Assembly (NCBI GenBank): GCA_022925895.1
Contig: JAKSYS010000344.1
Location: 1-63,695, forward strand
Length of the DNA: 63,695 nt
From: Fragilaria crotonensis
Lineage: Eukaryota; Bacillariophyta; Fragilariophyceae; Fragilariales; Fragilariaceae
Direction of reading: 5' to 3'
Shown here: piece by piece, positions 13,355 to 22,467 of the stretch
How positions within the stretch are numbered: the stretch's first letter is position 1
Layout: the number at the start of each line of letters is the position of its first letter
Translations under genes and position numbers: made by a program
The notes under the pieces: generated by a model
Seen by the model: the letters and a program-made list of their open reading frames with translations, nothing else
Databases searched by the model: none
What the model was told of the DNA's origin: nothing

Positions 13355-13790
13355 TGATCAAAAGAATCAAGAAATTACGATATTGTCATGTACGACTGAA
13401 GTCACAGAAGCAATTGGACGATGCCAGATTGTCTAAGATGTGTTCATTCGATTTCGCTGTGTGTTGGATTGGTGGAACACAAGAGGTGCTGTGCTGTCAG
13501 CTCCATCGGCAGCGATCCCAATTTTTCTAGGAATATCCTACGTCAGGACTACTCCAAGATTTCTGAGAGTCTAGTGATCAAAAGAATCAAGAAATTACGA
13601 TATTGTCATGTACAACTGAAGTCACAGAAGCAATTGGACGATGCCAGATTGTCTAAGATTTGTTCATTCGATTTCGCTGTGTGTTGGATTGGTGGAACAC
13701 AAGAGGTGCTGTGCTGCCAGCTCCATTGACAGCGATCCCAATTTTTCTTGGAATATCCTACGTCAGGCCTACTCCAAGATTTCTGAGACG
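13351..13790. repeat. 220-bp tandem duplication between two convergent genes
   Basis: Two head-to-tail copies, 13351-13570 and 13571-13790, differ at roughly ten positions (about 95% identical). The first copy begins inside the final codons of the AMBRA1-like gene and the second ends 30 bp before the SWEET stop codon, so the array fills the whole 3' intergenic space. Short open frames inside it are duplicates of one another and not convincing genes. It may hold duplicated 3' untranslated or transcription-termination sequence. Confidence 0.9.
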
Positions 13791-13819
13791 AATGATTGCG
13801 CAAATGTCGTGCAAACTGT

Positions 13820-15126
13820 CTACACCTGGTTCGTTCCATCGTCATGTTTTCCCTCTATAGCGCCAAGGCTGGCATTCGGTACTGCGGACGATGGATTCAT
13901 ATCCTTGCTCGGTTCTGTAGGTGCTTCATCACGGCTCGATTTCTCGCTAGTACCAACTGTACTCTTGAGCGGTCCATCGAAAGGTATTCGCGGGAATAGT
14001 AGCACCAATGCAATCTGCATGAAACCAAGCACGGCTCCAATTCCATTGGGGACGAAAATGAAAGCGTCGCCAATCGCGAGACCGTATGCAGTCCAAAAGC
14101 AACTGTTTAGAGTGTTGGTGACCATGGTCCGAATGTGTATTGATGCGGAATTGCGGTCTCGGCAAACTTTTACGACACTCGACAGAGGAGCTCCGTAGAA
14201 GAAAAAGAGGTTGATATTCACGGAAATGCCAATCACCAGTTCGTTGGTGCTGGATGGTAGATTGGCGAGGCCAACAATGGCAACAAGGATGGTCCAAATA
14301 ATGACAATGATCATGACCATTTTCTCATGAGGAGCTGGCGCAGGTGTAGTTTGCGCGGTTACGCTTAACACGAGAGCACCCAGATCTGTAGCCGCCTGCC
14401 ATGATGTTTGGTAGTGGTCGTCCGCCTCGCCCTCTTCCGCCGCCGCGTCTGCATCAGCCTTATCCGTTTCCACCCCTTCCTGTCGCATGAAGGTCTTAAG
14501 CGTTGCCGTAGACTGTTTATGACTAAACAGTTGACTGGTTTCCTCTTCTAAATACCGAACAATAGATTGTCTGATTTCCCTTGCATGATGGTCTTCGTAT
14601 TGAAGTTTTGCAGCGCAAAGGTTAAACCACACGGACAAGAGAAAACCAGGTGCATTGGCAAAGAAGAGAAAAAGATTCTAATCAAAAAGCACGTGGAGGA
14701 TCGCATATGGTGAGATTCTATCCGTGAGCAAAAGGTCACGGGCAAGTCCGCACCAGTGGGAAGTGGACACGCCAGAAACTCACATGTCGCAGAAAACTGT
14801 AGACAATCCATCCAATTGTATTTCCCGTCATGAAGACCCAAGGGGTGGGGTTCAGCTCTCCCAAATATCCTCGAGCAACGGCTTCCTGTACGGATCTGAA
14901 GGGAGCTAGAAACAAGACATGAGGATGGGTATCTGCCAGAGGGGTGTACGCCACGTATTGGCTGGGAACAGTAGATTCGCGTTTTCAATGGCGGGATTGC
15001 TTTGCCGCATCCGCTGCCGTCACTATCTTTTACTGGTAAGCATCACATACCTGCAAACATGATATTCCCCATGATGCACCCCAATGTGGGGCAGATGTAT
15101 TCCAGAATGATTGTGCTCGCGGACAT
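13820..15126 (-). CDS. SWEET: SWEET family sugar transporter
   Basis: Three exons on the minus strand, 15126-15051, 14905-14784 and 14677-13820, with introns of 145 and 106 bp, join in frame to 351 residues. The first MtN3 unit is residues 10-93, with the helix motifs GNIMFAAPFRSV, GWIVYSFL and FFANAPGFLLSVWFNL. A hydrophilic acidic insert of about 90 residues (94-184) sits where the linker helix begins, longer than in plant SWEETs. The second MtN3 unit (about 185-290) contains NLFFFYGAPLSSVV and FVPNGIGAVLGFMQIAL. The C-terminal tail is cytosolic and charged. SWEETs are seven-helix uniporters that move sugars down their gradient across plasma or internal membranes; the substrate is not predictable here. 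The joined exons restore the canonical first unit, which supports the splice sites. Confidence 0.9.
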
Positions 15127-15800
15127 GATTTTCCTTGTGTATCGTTCGACTCGTTGTCAACATTAAATTGTGGGCTCGCGATATACGGGCATTTTTGTCG
15201 ATGTCTGTCCTACTGGTGAGTCGAAGGCGCTTTACCTGTACTTGTACTGTAGTACATTGTTCAAGTAGAATTAACCTACTGTGGTCTGACTACATATCAT
15301 ATAGTTCTACGAGGAGGGTGCGCTGTGTGGCTATCACAGTCGTATTTCGTACCGAACACGACTGGGACGAAGGAAATGTGCGATGTCACCACTTCGGACA
15401 ATCAGGACTTGGGAGTTGGGAGTTGGGAGTTGGGAGTTGGAAGGCTGGGACGTTGGGAATCTCGCCTCGAGTGTCCTGGGAGATGCGGGAAAGTCCAAAT
15501 TTTTCCCGGAGAGTGCAAGATTCTGCTTCGTTGTAACTGGTCCTTGTACTACTACTCTCTACTAGAGTAGAACTGTAGTACTCCCATTACTCGGACTACT
15601 ATCATCAACTACAGTACAAATACTAAAAGAGTATCAACGATCACGTGCTACCAAAAAAGATTACGTACTGTATGTAAAATAGGTTTAGGGTTTAGCTGCG
15701 GACGCTGCGAACTAAAACAGACTCGATGATCGTAATCTGTGCCGTCGTAGGTACTCGTACTGCAATTCGTGTACTTTTATCATACCAATAATAGGGTTGT
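15127..15800. other. Intergenic, GTAC-rich, with a heptamer array
   Basis: This is the upstream side of the SWEET gene. It contains scattered GTAC words, an array of about five TTGGGAG heptamers at 15409-15440, and no convincing reading frame. Confidence 0.6.
15409..15440. repeat. Heptamer array (TTGGGAG)n
   Basis: About four and a half perfect units of TTGGGAG in the upstream intergenic region of the SWEET gene. Confidence 0.92.
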
Positions 15801-15808
15801 GTGCATAC

Positions 15809-16551
15809 CAGGGTTGGGAAAAACCACTACTCATTATTTTGCCAAAAGTGGTTTTTGCAAAAACCACCCAAAAACCACCCAAAAACCACCGAAAAACCAC
15901 CCAAAAACCACTAAAACCACTTGAAAAACCACTTTGCGTGTTAAAATCACGTAGTAACGACTTCCCACGTAGAGAAGGTACCGTCGTTGTCGTAGTAGTG
16001 ACAGCAAAAATCACCGGCATACTAGTTGATGATTTGCAGTCAACACAGCCACCATAACTCCATACATTATCATGCTGTGAATCATGAGATTGGCAACCAC
16101 TGTCAATTCCATCAATATCAATGGATTGGGCAAGATTTCTTATCAAATCATGCGATAATTTGCAACTAAATGCTGCCACCATGATGTTTCATCATTGCCA
16201 GGCTCCATCTTCACTCTATTGGCAGCATTTGAATGGACAAGTGTTGGAGGTTGTGTGAAAACACGTGAACACAATGATGCAAGAAAGGTTAAACTCTCTG
16301 TGGCGCGTGTTCATTGAACAGGTGAGTTACGATGTCTACGTACAATGTACTATGTATTTGTACTGACACTACTGGTACTGTGTGTCAGTATGACGGTGTG
16401 GGCCTCACTTTACGTACGAGGTCTGCTATTTAATTAGCAAAAACCACTTTTTAGCTCGAACAAGAAAAACCACTTAAATTTTGGGAAAGTTGTTTTTGGG
16501 GGTTTAAACCCAAAAACCACTTCGAGCAAAAACCACACCTTGCCAACCCTG
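15809..16551. mobile_element. hAT-like miniature element with perfect 8-bp target duplication
   Basis: A 743-bp element starts CAGGGTTGG and ends in its inverted complement CCAACCCTG. It is flanked on both sides by the identical octamer GTGCATAC (15801-15808 and 16552-16559). Terminal CAGGGTTGG plus an 8-bp duplication is diagnostic of hAT-type transposition. Subterminal regions carry many copies of AAAAACCAC on the left and its inverse on the right, plausible transposase-binding sites. No transposase is encoded; the only long open frame (15712-16182) is a by-product of the AAAAACCAC repeats. Confidence 0.88.
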
Positions 16552-17109
16552 GTGCATACACATGCAGAGTACAAGTACGATACTCGGAGCGTATTGATTT
16601 CACTCTCGTCTTCCTTGTGTGCACTGCGCTATGTGCACTCCAATACGCGAACGCATGCTACTGGCACAATATTCATACTGTATACTGAATACCATATCTC
16701 TTTGTTAGTCCGTAGTACCAGTACCAGTACCAGTACGGATGATTTTACTGTCGAGGACGTACTGGAGTACTTGTACTACTCCAGGCGAGCTTTTCCCTTG
16801 CTATCATGAAAGGGCACAGACTTCAGTCCGAGGATCTGTATTGTATGATACTCCAGTACACCAGTATGATTTGATTCTACAGTAGTTTGCAGGTATGCGT
16901 GATATGGGCACTATTACCCAGTGTATGCAATCGACATCGCGTATCGTGCAGTCAAGTCTGGTTGGAATGGTCAATGGTCCAACCGGTACTTGTAGTAGGT
17001 GGATGACAAGTACTCGCGTGAACAATCTTCGTATCTCTATCTATGTATATACAGTTTATTCGTATGTCGTAGTCGCAATGGACTTTGCATGTAGAAAACA
17101 TGATGCTAG
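16552..17109. other. Intergenic, GTAC-rich
   Basis: Sequence between two mobile elements. It has several GTACCAGTACCAGTACC-like words (about 16.71-16.74 kb) and no gene I can support. Confidence 0.5.
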
Positions 17110-17913
17110 TCACGAGCCGCAACCGTCTTGCCGACAGATCTGATGAGGTACAACGTGGCACGTATCCGTTCAGATGCGACATCTGTTCGAGGTCCCGAGG
17201 AGTTTTTGTACCACGAGTGTCGTAGAAGAAACCTGATGTCTCGAGAACATCTGACACAGATCTGTTTTTCAGATCTGTCAGTCCCGGTGGCAAGACGGTG
17301 CGCATTCCATTGTTATTTGCCTTCAGGCAAACTTTGTGAGCCCATAACTTCGCCAATAATGGCAGCAACATAGATATTTAAACAGATATCAAAAGCCCTA
17401 TAAAGCAGCTTTCCAAATCTGCACTACTTTATCTTGTATCTCAATTCGTTGAAGAGTTAGAGGCTCATCAGAAAGCACTTTTTCCCGAAAACAACAAAAT
17501 CGACAACATTAGTCGGGATATAACAATTGAACGAAGAAGGTTATTCTAAAATGAAGGACAGATTCGGAAAGTTCATATCTCGCGCTTTCCGAATCTGTTT
17601 CAATATCTACTTTGGTGCCATTATTGGCAAAGTTATGGGCTCTCAAAGTTTGGCAAAAACAATGTTATGCTTGACGGACGAAACAGATCAGATATCTGCC
17701 AGATCGTGGACAGATATCTGTTTTTTTTCTACGACGCTCGTGGTACAAAAAATATCATGCGAGGTCGTAAATATACGCAGATCTGAACAGATCATCTGAC
17801 CGACATCTGATCAGATCTGTTGGACGAGGTGATGTTTCCTACGAGAGCCGCCTGGTACAACATCTGACAGATATCTGACCCGATATCTGATCCGTTTCGT
17901 CCGTCACTCGTGA
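17110..17913. mobile_element. Foldback element rich in AGATCT/AGATATCT words
   Basis: About 804 bp, bounded by TCACGAG inverted repeats. The two halves are inverted copies. Sequence at about 17305-17390 (containing AGCCCATAACTT and GCCAATAATGGCA) reappears inverted at about 17580-17670. GTACCACGAG at about 17210 is mirrored at about 17740. Self-complementary words CAGATCTG and CAGATATCTG are repeated many times in both arms. No transposase and no target duplication were found. The short open frames inside are side effects of the repeats. Confidence 0.65.
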
Positions 17914-18103
17914 TTCGAGGAAGGAGCCCTGGTGAACACATAGATCACGTTCTACTATTAAGACAAGTGGTTTTGTATGGTATGGTATGGTGCCTGGTAG
18001 TAGTGTACTACTACTAGCACACCACTGGCTAAAGACGAAGCATCATAAAGGCCTTCCCCATGTACTCGAGTATTAAAATATGCCACCAAATACACCGGCA
18101 CCA

Positions 18104-19012
18104 GGAGGTTCCGGAATTTCGGCTCTTTTATGTGTCTCGTACCTTTTACGCAGATTATCTACCAGAAATTTGTTCGACAAACATCTAAATAATTCCACGA
18201 TTCCAAAATGATAGAATATCTTCTGTTGATACACTATAATTAAAACCGTGCTTTATTTTGGAACTGTTGTTAACATCGTTTGTTATGACAAGTACGACAT
18301 CGATTCAATGTCTTGGATGAACTAGTACTATGTAGGGATATTCAAAAAAGGCGTTGGCTCTTGAGCCATTGGCTCTTGAGCCACTGGCTCTTGAGCCATT
18401 GGCTCTTAAGCCAGTGGCTCAAGAGCCACTGGCTCAAGAGCCAATTTACCTCGTCCAACTAGTCGAGGAACGTGTTTTCTTTAAATGAGAACTCGCCACA
18501 CGGGGAACGGAAAAAAATGACAGGTCATCTAAGGCCGATGGTATGCGTATGCGTTACGTCTCCTAGTGGTATGACATAAAGTGCGAGCACTTTTGAGGAC
18601 GAGCTCTATGACACACACAAAACGTGTGTTCTTGAGTTTGACTTCGCCGGGGGCTGTTGTTCAGCCGTTGGCTCTTGAGACAACGGCTCTTGAGCCAATG
18701 GCTCTTGAGCCAATGGCTCTTGAGCCATTGGCTCTTGAGACAACGGCTGCCGACACTTCAAATGTCGAATATCCTTAAGTAGGATTTTCATAAAACGTCG
18801 ATTCCGTTGTCGCATAGTCTAATCTCAAGTTCTTTAGTTGCAGCTCAAAATTTGTCACGTCATGAGATTGATGTACCTAATGATCCGGACATTTGAAGTG
18901 ATGGAACGTGGAATATTTGTCTGGCGTGACGAACGAAGTTGTAGAATTAGTATCCGTAGCCAGTAGTAGACACTTATACATAGGTAAAAGAGCCGAAATT
19001 CCGGAACCTCCA
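18104..19012. mobile_element. Foldback element with 27-bp perfect terminal inverted repeats
   Basis: Perfect 27-bp inverted ends start GGAGGTTCCGGAATTTCGGC (18104-18130 and 18986-19012). Weaker inverted similarity continues inward (an ATTCCACG-type block, then GGATATTC near 18338 and GAATATCC near 18768). The centre holds two minisatellite arrays of a 15-bp unit around TTGGCTCTTGAGCCA. The element shares its tip with the degenerate copy at 9341-10735. No coding capacity and no clear target duplication. Confidence 0.75.
18352..18775. repeat. GGCTCTTGAGCC minisatellite in opposing arrays
   Basis: A 15-bp unit, TTGGCTCTTGAGCCA and variants, is repeated about six to seven times at 18352-18443, where it switches orientation at a central CTTAAG (units then read GGCTCAAGAGCC). 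It is repeated again about five times at 18667-18750. Each unit is itself nearly palindromic (GGCTC..GAGCC), so the array can form both small hairpins and one large hairpin. It lies inside the foldback element at 18104-19012. Confidence 0.85.
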
Positions 19013-20115
19013 GTAATCCACAAAACTCAATTAGTAGAGACCTCTCTATATTCTCTGCTGGAGCTACATAGCGGTAGTAGTGTCTACTAGTATTATGGTG
19101 GAGTTCGAGCACTGTATGAAAATAACCGTAGCATGAAAATGGCTGCTCCAATCCCATCAAACAGCTTGCAGCATCCCGCGTGCCGATTACCAACACTCAT
19201 GTATTCCACTGCAATGGTACAGTACGGTACTGCACAATTCAATACTCTCTATGCAGTTGTTCATATTTCATACATCCAACGTACTATGCATTCACCAATT
19301 AACAGAGCACAGATCAACATATGTACGTTGTCGGCACAGGTAAGGAGTACTGGTACCTGGTACTTTTACCACATACCACATAGAATACTCGTGTACTTAT
19401 ATATCCTATATCCGCTTCGTCCACACGGAGTACAGTTCAAGTACAAGTACCACCACGGCGTATGATATTGAAGGTTGATTCACGTTCGCAAGTCGAATGA
19501 AGGTCTACCGTTAGACACAAGTTACATCGCATTCGTACAATGTATTTGTAATTTAAGGGTGGTTAAGGTACGTTAACAATATAGTGTACCGTAGTAGTCT
19601 GCGGTCTACTGTCTAGTTTACCTCCAAAGAGTACTTTCCCGCATCTCCCTGGGGTTGCGGGAAACACCGATTTTTCAATACGGTTCCCGAAACCCCGAAA
19701 AATTCCGGCGTACAGTTCAGTACTGGTATCAGTAGAGAGTACTGGAAGACAGAGTATGTATAAGCAAGAGAATAGCAATAATAGATAAACAGTACATATG
19801 GTACGTGCATATAAACTGAAATAATATAGTCATATTTGATTACGTGTGCTGGTTCCTCCAAAAACCCAGCATTGTCTACTCTACTCTGGAGAACACCGTT
19901 GTCCCGGCTTCGTAACGGCGTCTTTGATCGCTCCATGGAACAGCTCGTATAGCGTATGATCGTATGATATATGCATATATGTCATACCTAGGATGAGCAT
20001 GTAAGAAACGCGAAGACAAAGCCGGCAGCTTTTTTAGGGGTTGCGGGAACCGGCTTGAATTGATTCTCTGATGTCACGCTATTGCGTCAGAGAGAACTCG
20101 ACACGGATTCGAGAT

Positions 20116-20178
20116 ACATATACGAAGTTGTCCGAGTGATCCGAGAAGTTGTCCGAGTGATCCGAGAAGTTGTCCGAG
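20116..20178. repeat. 21-bp tandem repeat, three units
   Basis: The unit GAAGTTGTCCGAGTGATCCGA is written here as GAAGTTGTCCGAGTGATCCG plus A; two full copies and one partial copy occur in a row. An inverted, diverged counterpart (CGGACAACTCGAAAATCCTC, three units) is at 21020-21080, so both belong to the arms of the surrounding foldback element. Confidence 0.85.
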
Positions 20179-20395
20179 AGCGTATCCCTAATGCATTGCG
20201 GTACTGAGTACTAGGGTGTGTAGGAGTGTCAGTAGAGTGGTCCATGTAAAAGTTATTTCATGCTCTGAAACGAGTTTCAAAAAGTCAAATCGCTCTGAAA
20301 AGTCGTTTCAAGAAATGAGTGATCCGGAATTGGGATCACTTCTTTTTAATCCCTGTAGACTTATACCAGAAGCTACACAAAAATAGGGTTAAGAA

Positions 20396-21002
20396 TATCG
20401 TTGTGTTTGTTTAATTGCTGTTTAAAACACCCTGTTTTAAACAGCTGTTTAAAACAACTTTTTTCTTTCAAAAAAACAATTTGTTTAATTGAAATCTAGG
20501 TTAGGGTTAAGGTTTTACGGTTATGATGCGGTTTTTTCATCGACAAGGCTCATTGCTCATCACATAACTATACTGTTTATAGGTTGAAACAGCATCAAAA
20601 TGCAGAACATCAGTTAAGTGATGCATGTCAGACAATTCAATACATTTTGATTCAAGAAGAATGGTGAGACAAAAGGATGTTATCAGTGGACACTTATAGG
20701 GGATCCATACCATTCAGTTGGTGGGATACCTGCATGCAACAAGGCAGAGTATTGTCAGGCATAAGTGCAATTATAAGTTCATGCTGATTAGTCCTTAGGC
20801 TCCTTTCTCTTGGTTATCCTTGTTGTCTTGTTCTCAAGGCTTTGAACCGTATTGATTGGTGGTCTACTCCGGTACTTGACTACTTGGAGTACTGTAGTAC
20901 TTACTACTGTGAACTGTTGCTGTTTTAAACAAAGTTGTTTTAAACAGTTTTAAACTGTTTAAAACAAATTCAAAATCTGAATTTGTTTAAAACACAACGA
21001 TA
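20396..21002. mobile_element. hAT-like miniature element nested in the foldback element
   Basis: A 607-bp element with 13-bp perfect terminal inverted repeats TATCGTTGTGTTT (20396-20408; inverted at 20990-21002). It is flanked by the identical octamer GTTAAGAA on both sides (20388-20395 and 21003-21010). Subterminal GTTTAAAAC/GTTTTAAAC words recur in both orientations near each end. No transposase is encoded. The exact duplication and perfect ends mean it inserted more recently than the diverged arms of the element around it. Confidence 0.88.
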
Positions 21003-21551
21003 GTTAAGAAGTGATCCAGTAGGACAACTCGAAAATCCTCCGGACAACTCAAAAATCCTCCGGACAACTCGAAAATTCTCTGAAAGACGCCATTTTTGTC
21101 GAGCTCCGTTTTTCGATAATAGTGCGAAACAACAAATCGATACCCGCTGTTTCCCGCATCCCCCAAAAACGCTGCCGGCTTTGTCAACCGGGTTTCGTAC
21201 ATGCTCATAGGTATGACACGTATGCATTTATCATACGATCATACGCTATATGATACGAGCTGTTCGAATGGACGCGATCCAAGACGCCGTTACGAAGCCG
21301 GGAACGGTGTTCTCGGTATCATAGTAGTATGATAGAATACAATACTGGGCTTTTGGAGGAAGCAGCACACGTAATCAAATATATTATTTCATTTTATACG
21401 TATTTGTTTATATACACTGTTGCTATAGCGTACTCTTATACATACTCTGTATTTAAGTACAGTCTATACTGATACCAGTACTGAACTATACGCCGGAATT
21501 TTTCGGGGTTGAGGGAACTGTATTGAAAAATCGGTGTTTCCCGCAACCCCC

Positions 21552-22467
21552 TTATACATAAATATACGTGCAACCTTGCAACTGCTTCATCACGCATACC
21601 TCTAATGGAGTAGTAGTACCAGGTACTACAGTACCTGGTACAGTTTTGTGTACATTGTATGCCAGGTTAGATGGTAGAGTAATCAATTCTCTACGGTATG
21701 ACAAATTCATACTAGGATTCAAGGTACTACTAGTACAAGTATGCTCTCTAACTATGCATAGTACAATTGTAGCATGTCATAAAGCATGTAATCCGATGTA
21801 CTGCAGTTCTGCAGTACTACAGTATGTCCACTTCTAGTACAGTACGGTAGTGCAGTTTGTATGGGAGGGTTGTGTGACCGGTGATGTGTGTATGAATACT
21901 GAATACTGAATACTGAATACTGCATACTGCATACTGCTTCTTGTACCTATGCATACGTAGAGTACGTTTATGCTGGTCATATGTTACGCATACATTAGCA
22001 CAACGGTACAGTATTTCTCGTACGTTTGAATTTTGAAGCTTACGCCACACTCGTACCTCTTGTACGTATCATACCGTAATATCGTATGATGAAACTGAGT
22101 GGATGGACGGACTGACCTCGTCGACTCACCACCTAACCACCAAAGCAACAGCTGCAATCGGCACCGACAATGTCGTAAAAGGCGTTTCATAAAAAAGCGA
22201 AGATCTTCTATATTGCGGTAATTCGGCAGAACAAGAACCTCAGAAAGATCACTACATGTACCAAGATCAAATGAATCGAATTCACGAGTGAAGAGCAAAC
22301 ATAACGGCCTAGGTACCAGTACATCGTATTCGAGCGCATCACTATAGCCACGGCTTCTGAATTCTGCGAACGGTTGAGAAAAGGGTATTATTCGCCCCAT
22401 CCCGCTGTGTACATTTTGATGAAACTGGAGTGCTACGTACGATATCTCTAGTCACTTACCAGCATTC
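21552..22467. other. Intergenic upstream region of the PPR-SMR gene
   Basis: GTAC-rich sequence with a heptamer array of GAATACT grading into GCATACT (21893-21936). The last 350 bases before the PPR-SMR start are unremarkable and should contain its promoter. A 138-codon open frame on the minus strand (21984-22400) has no recognisable domain and I do not accept it as a gene. Confidence 0.5.
21893..21936. repeat. Heptamer array (GAATACT)n / (GCATACT)n
   Basis: Four units of GAATACT followed by two or three of the variant GCATACT, all in register. Confidence 0.92.

Larger units (their letters stand above)
19651..21551. mobile_element. Large foldback element with about 400-bp inverted arms
   Basis: The left arm (19651-20050) and the right arm (21151-21551) are inverted copies at roughly 80-85% identity by eye. 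Shared landmarks include GGGGTTGCGGGAAACACCGA at the tip, AATTCCGGCGTA, TTGATTACGTGTGCTG, GGCTTCGTAACGGCGTCTT and AAAGCCGGCAGC. Both ends of each arm repeat a GGGTTGCGGGAA-like sequence. Further in, tandem GTTGTCCGAG units (20115-20180) are mirrored by CGGACAACTCG units (21020-21080). The centre is occupied by a younger hAT-like insertion (20396-21002). No coding capacity. Confidence 0.8.

Noticed and set aside
13641..14198. 185-codon plus-strand frame
   Set aside because: It starts within the 220-bp tandem repeat and runs antisense through the SWEET third exon; the repeat copy upstream gives the same peptide start (13421).
15712..16182. 156-codon minus-strand frame with a FWVVFRWFLGGFWVVF repeat
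   Set aside because: Generated by the AAAAACCAC subterminal repeats of the hAT-like element; it is not a protein of any known type.
21984..22400. 138-codon minus-strand frame upstream of the PPR-SMR gene
   Set aside because: No recognisable domain; its downstream part runs into GTAC/heptamer repeats. It would be reconsidered if transcripts were found.
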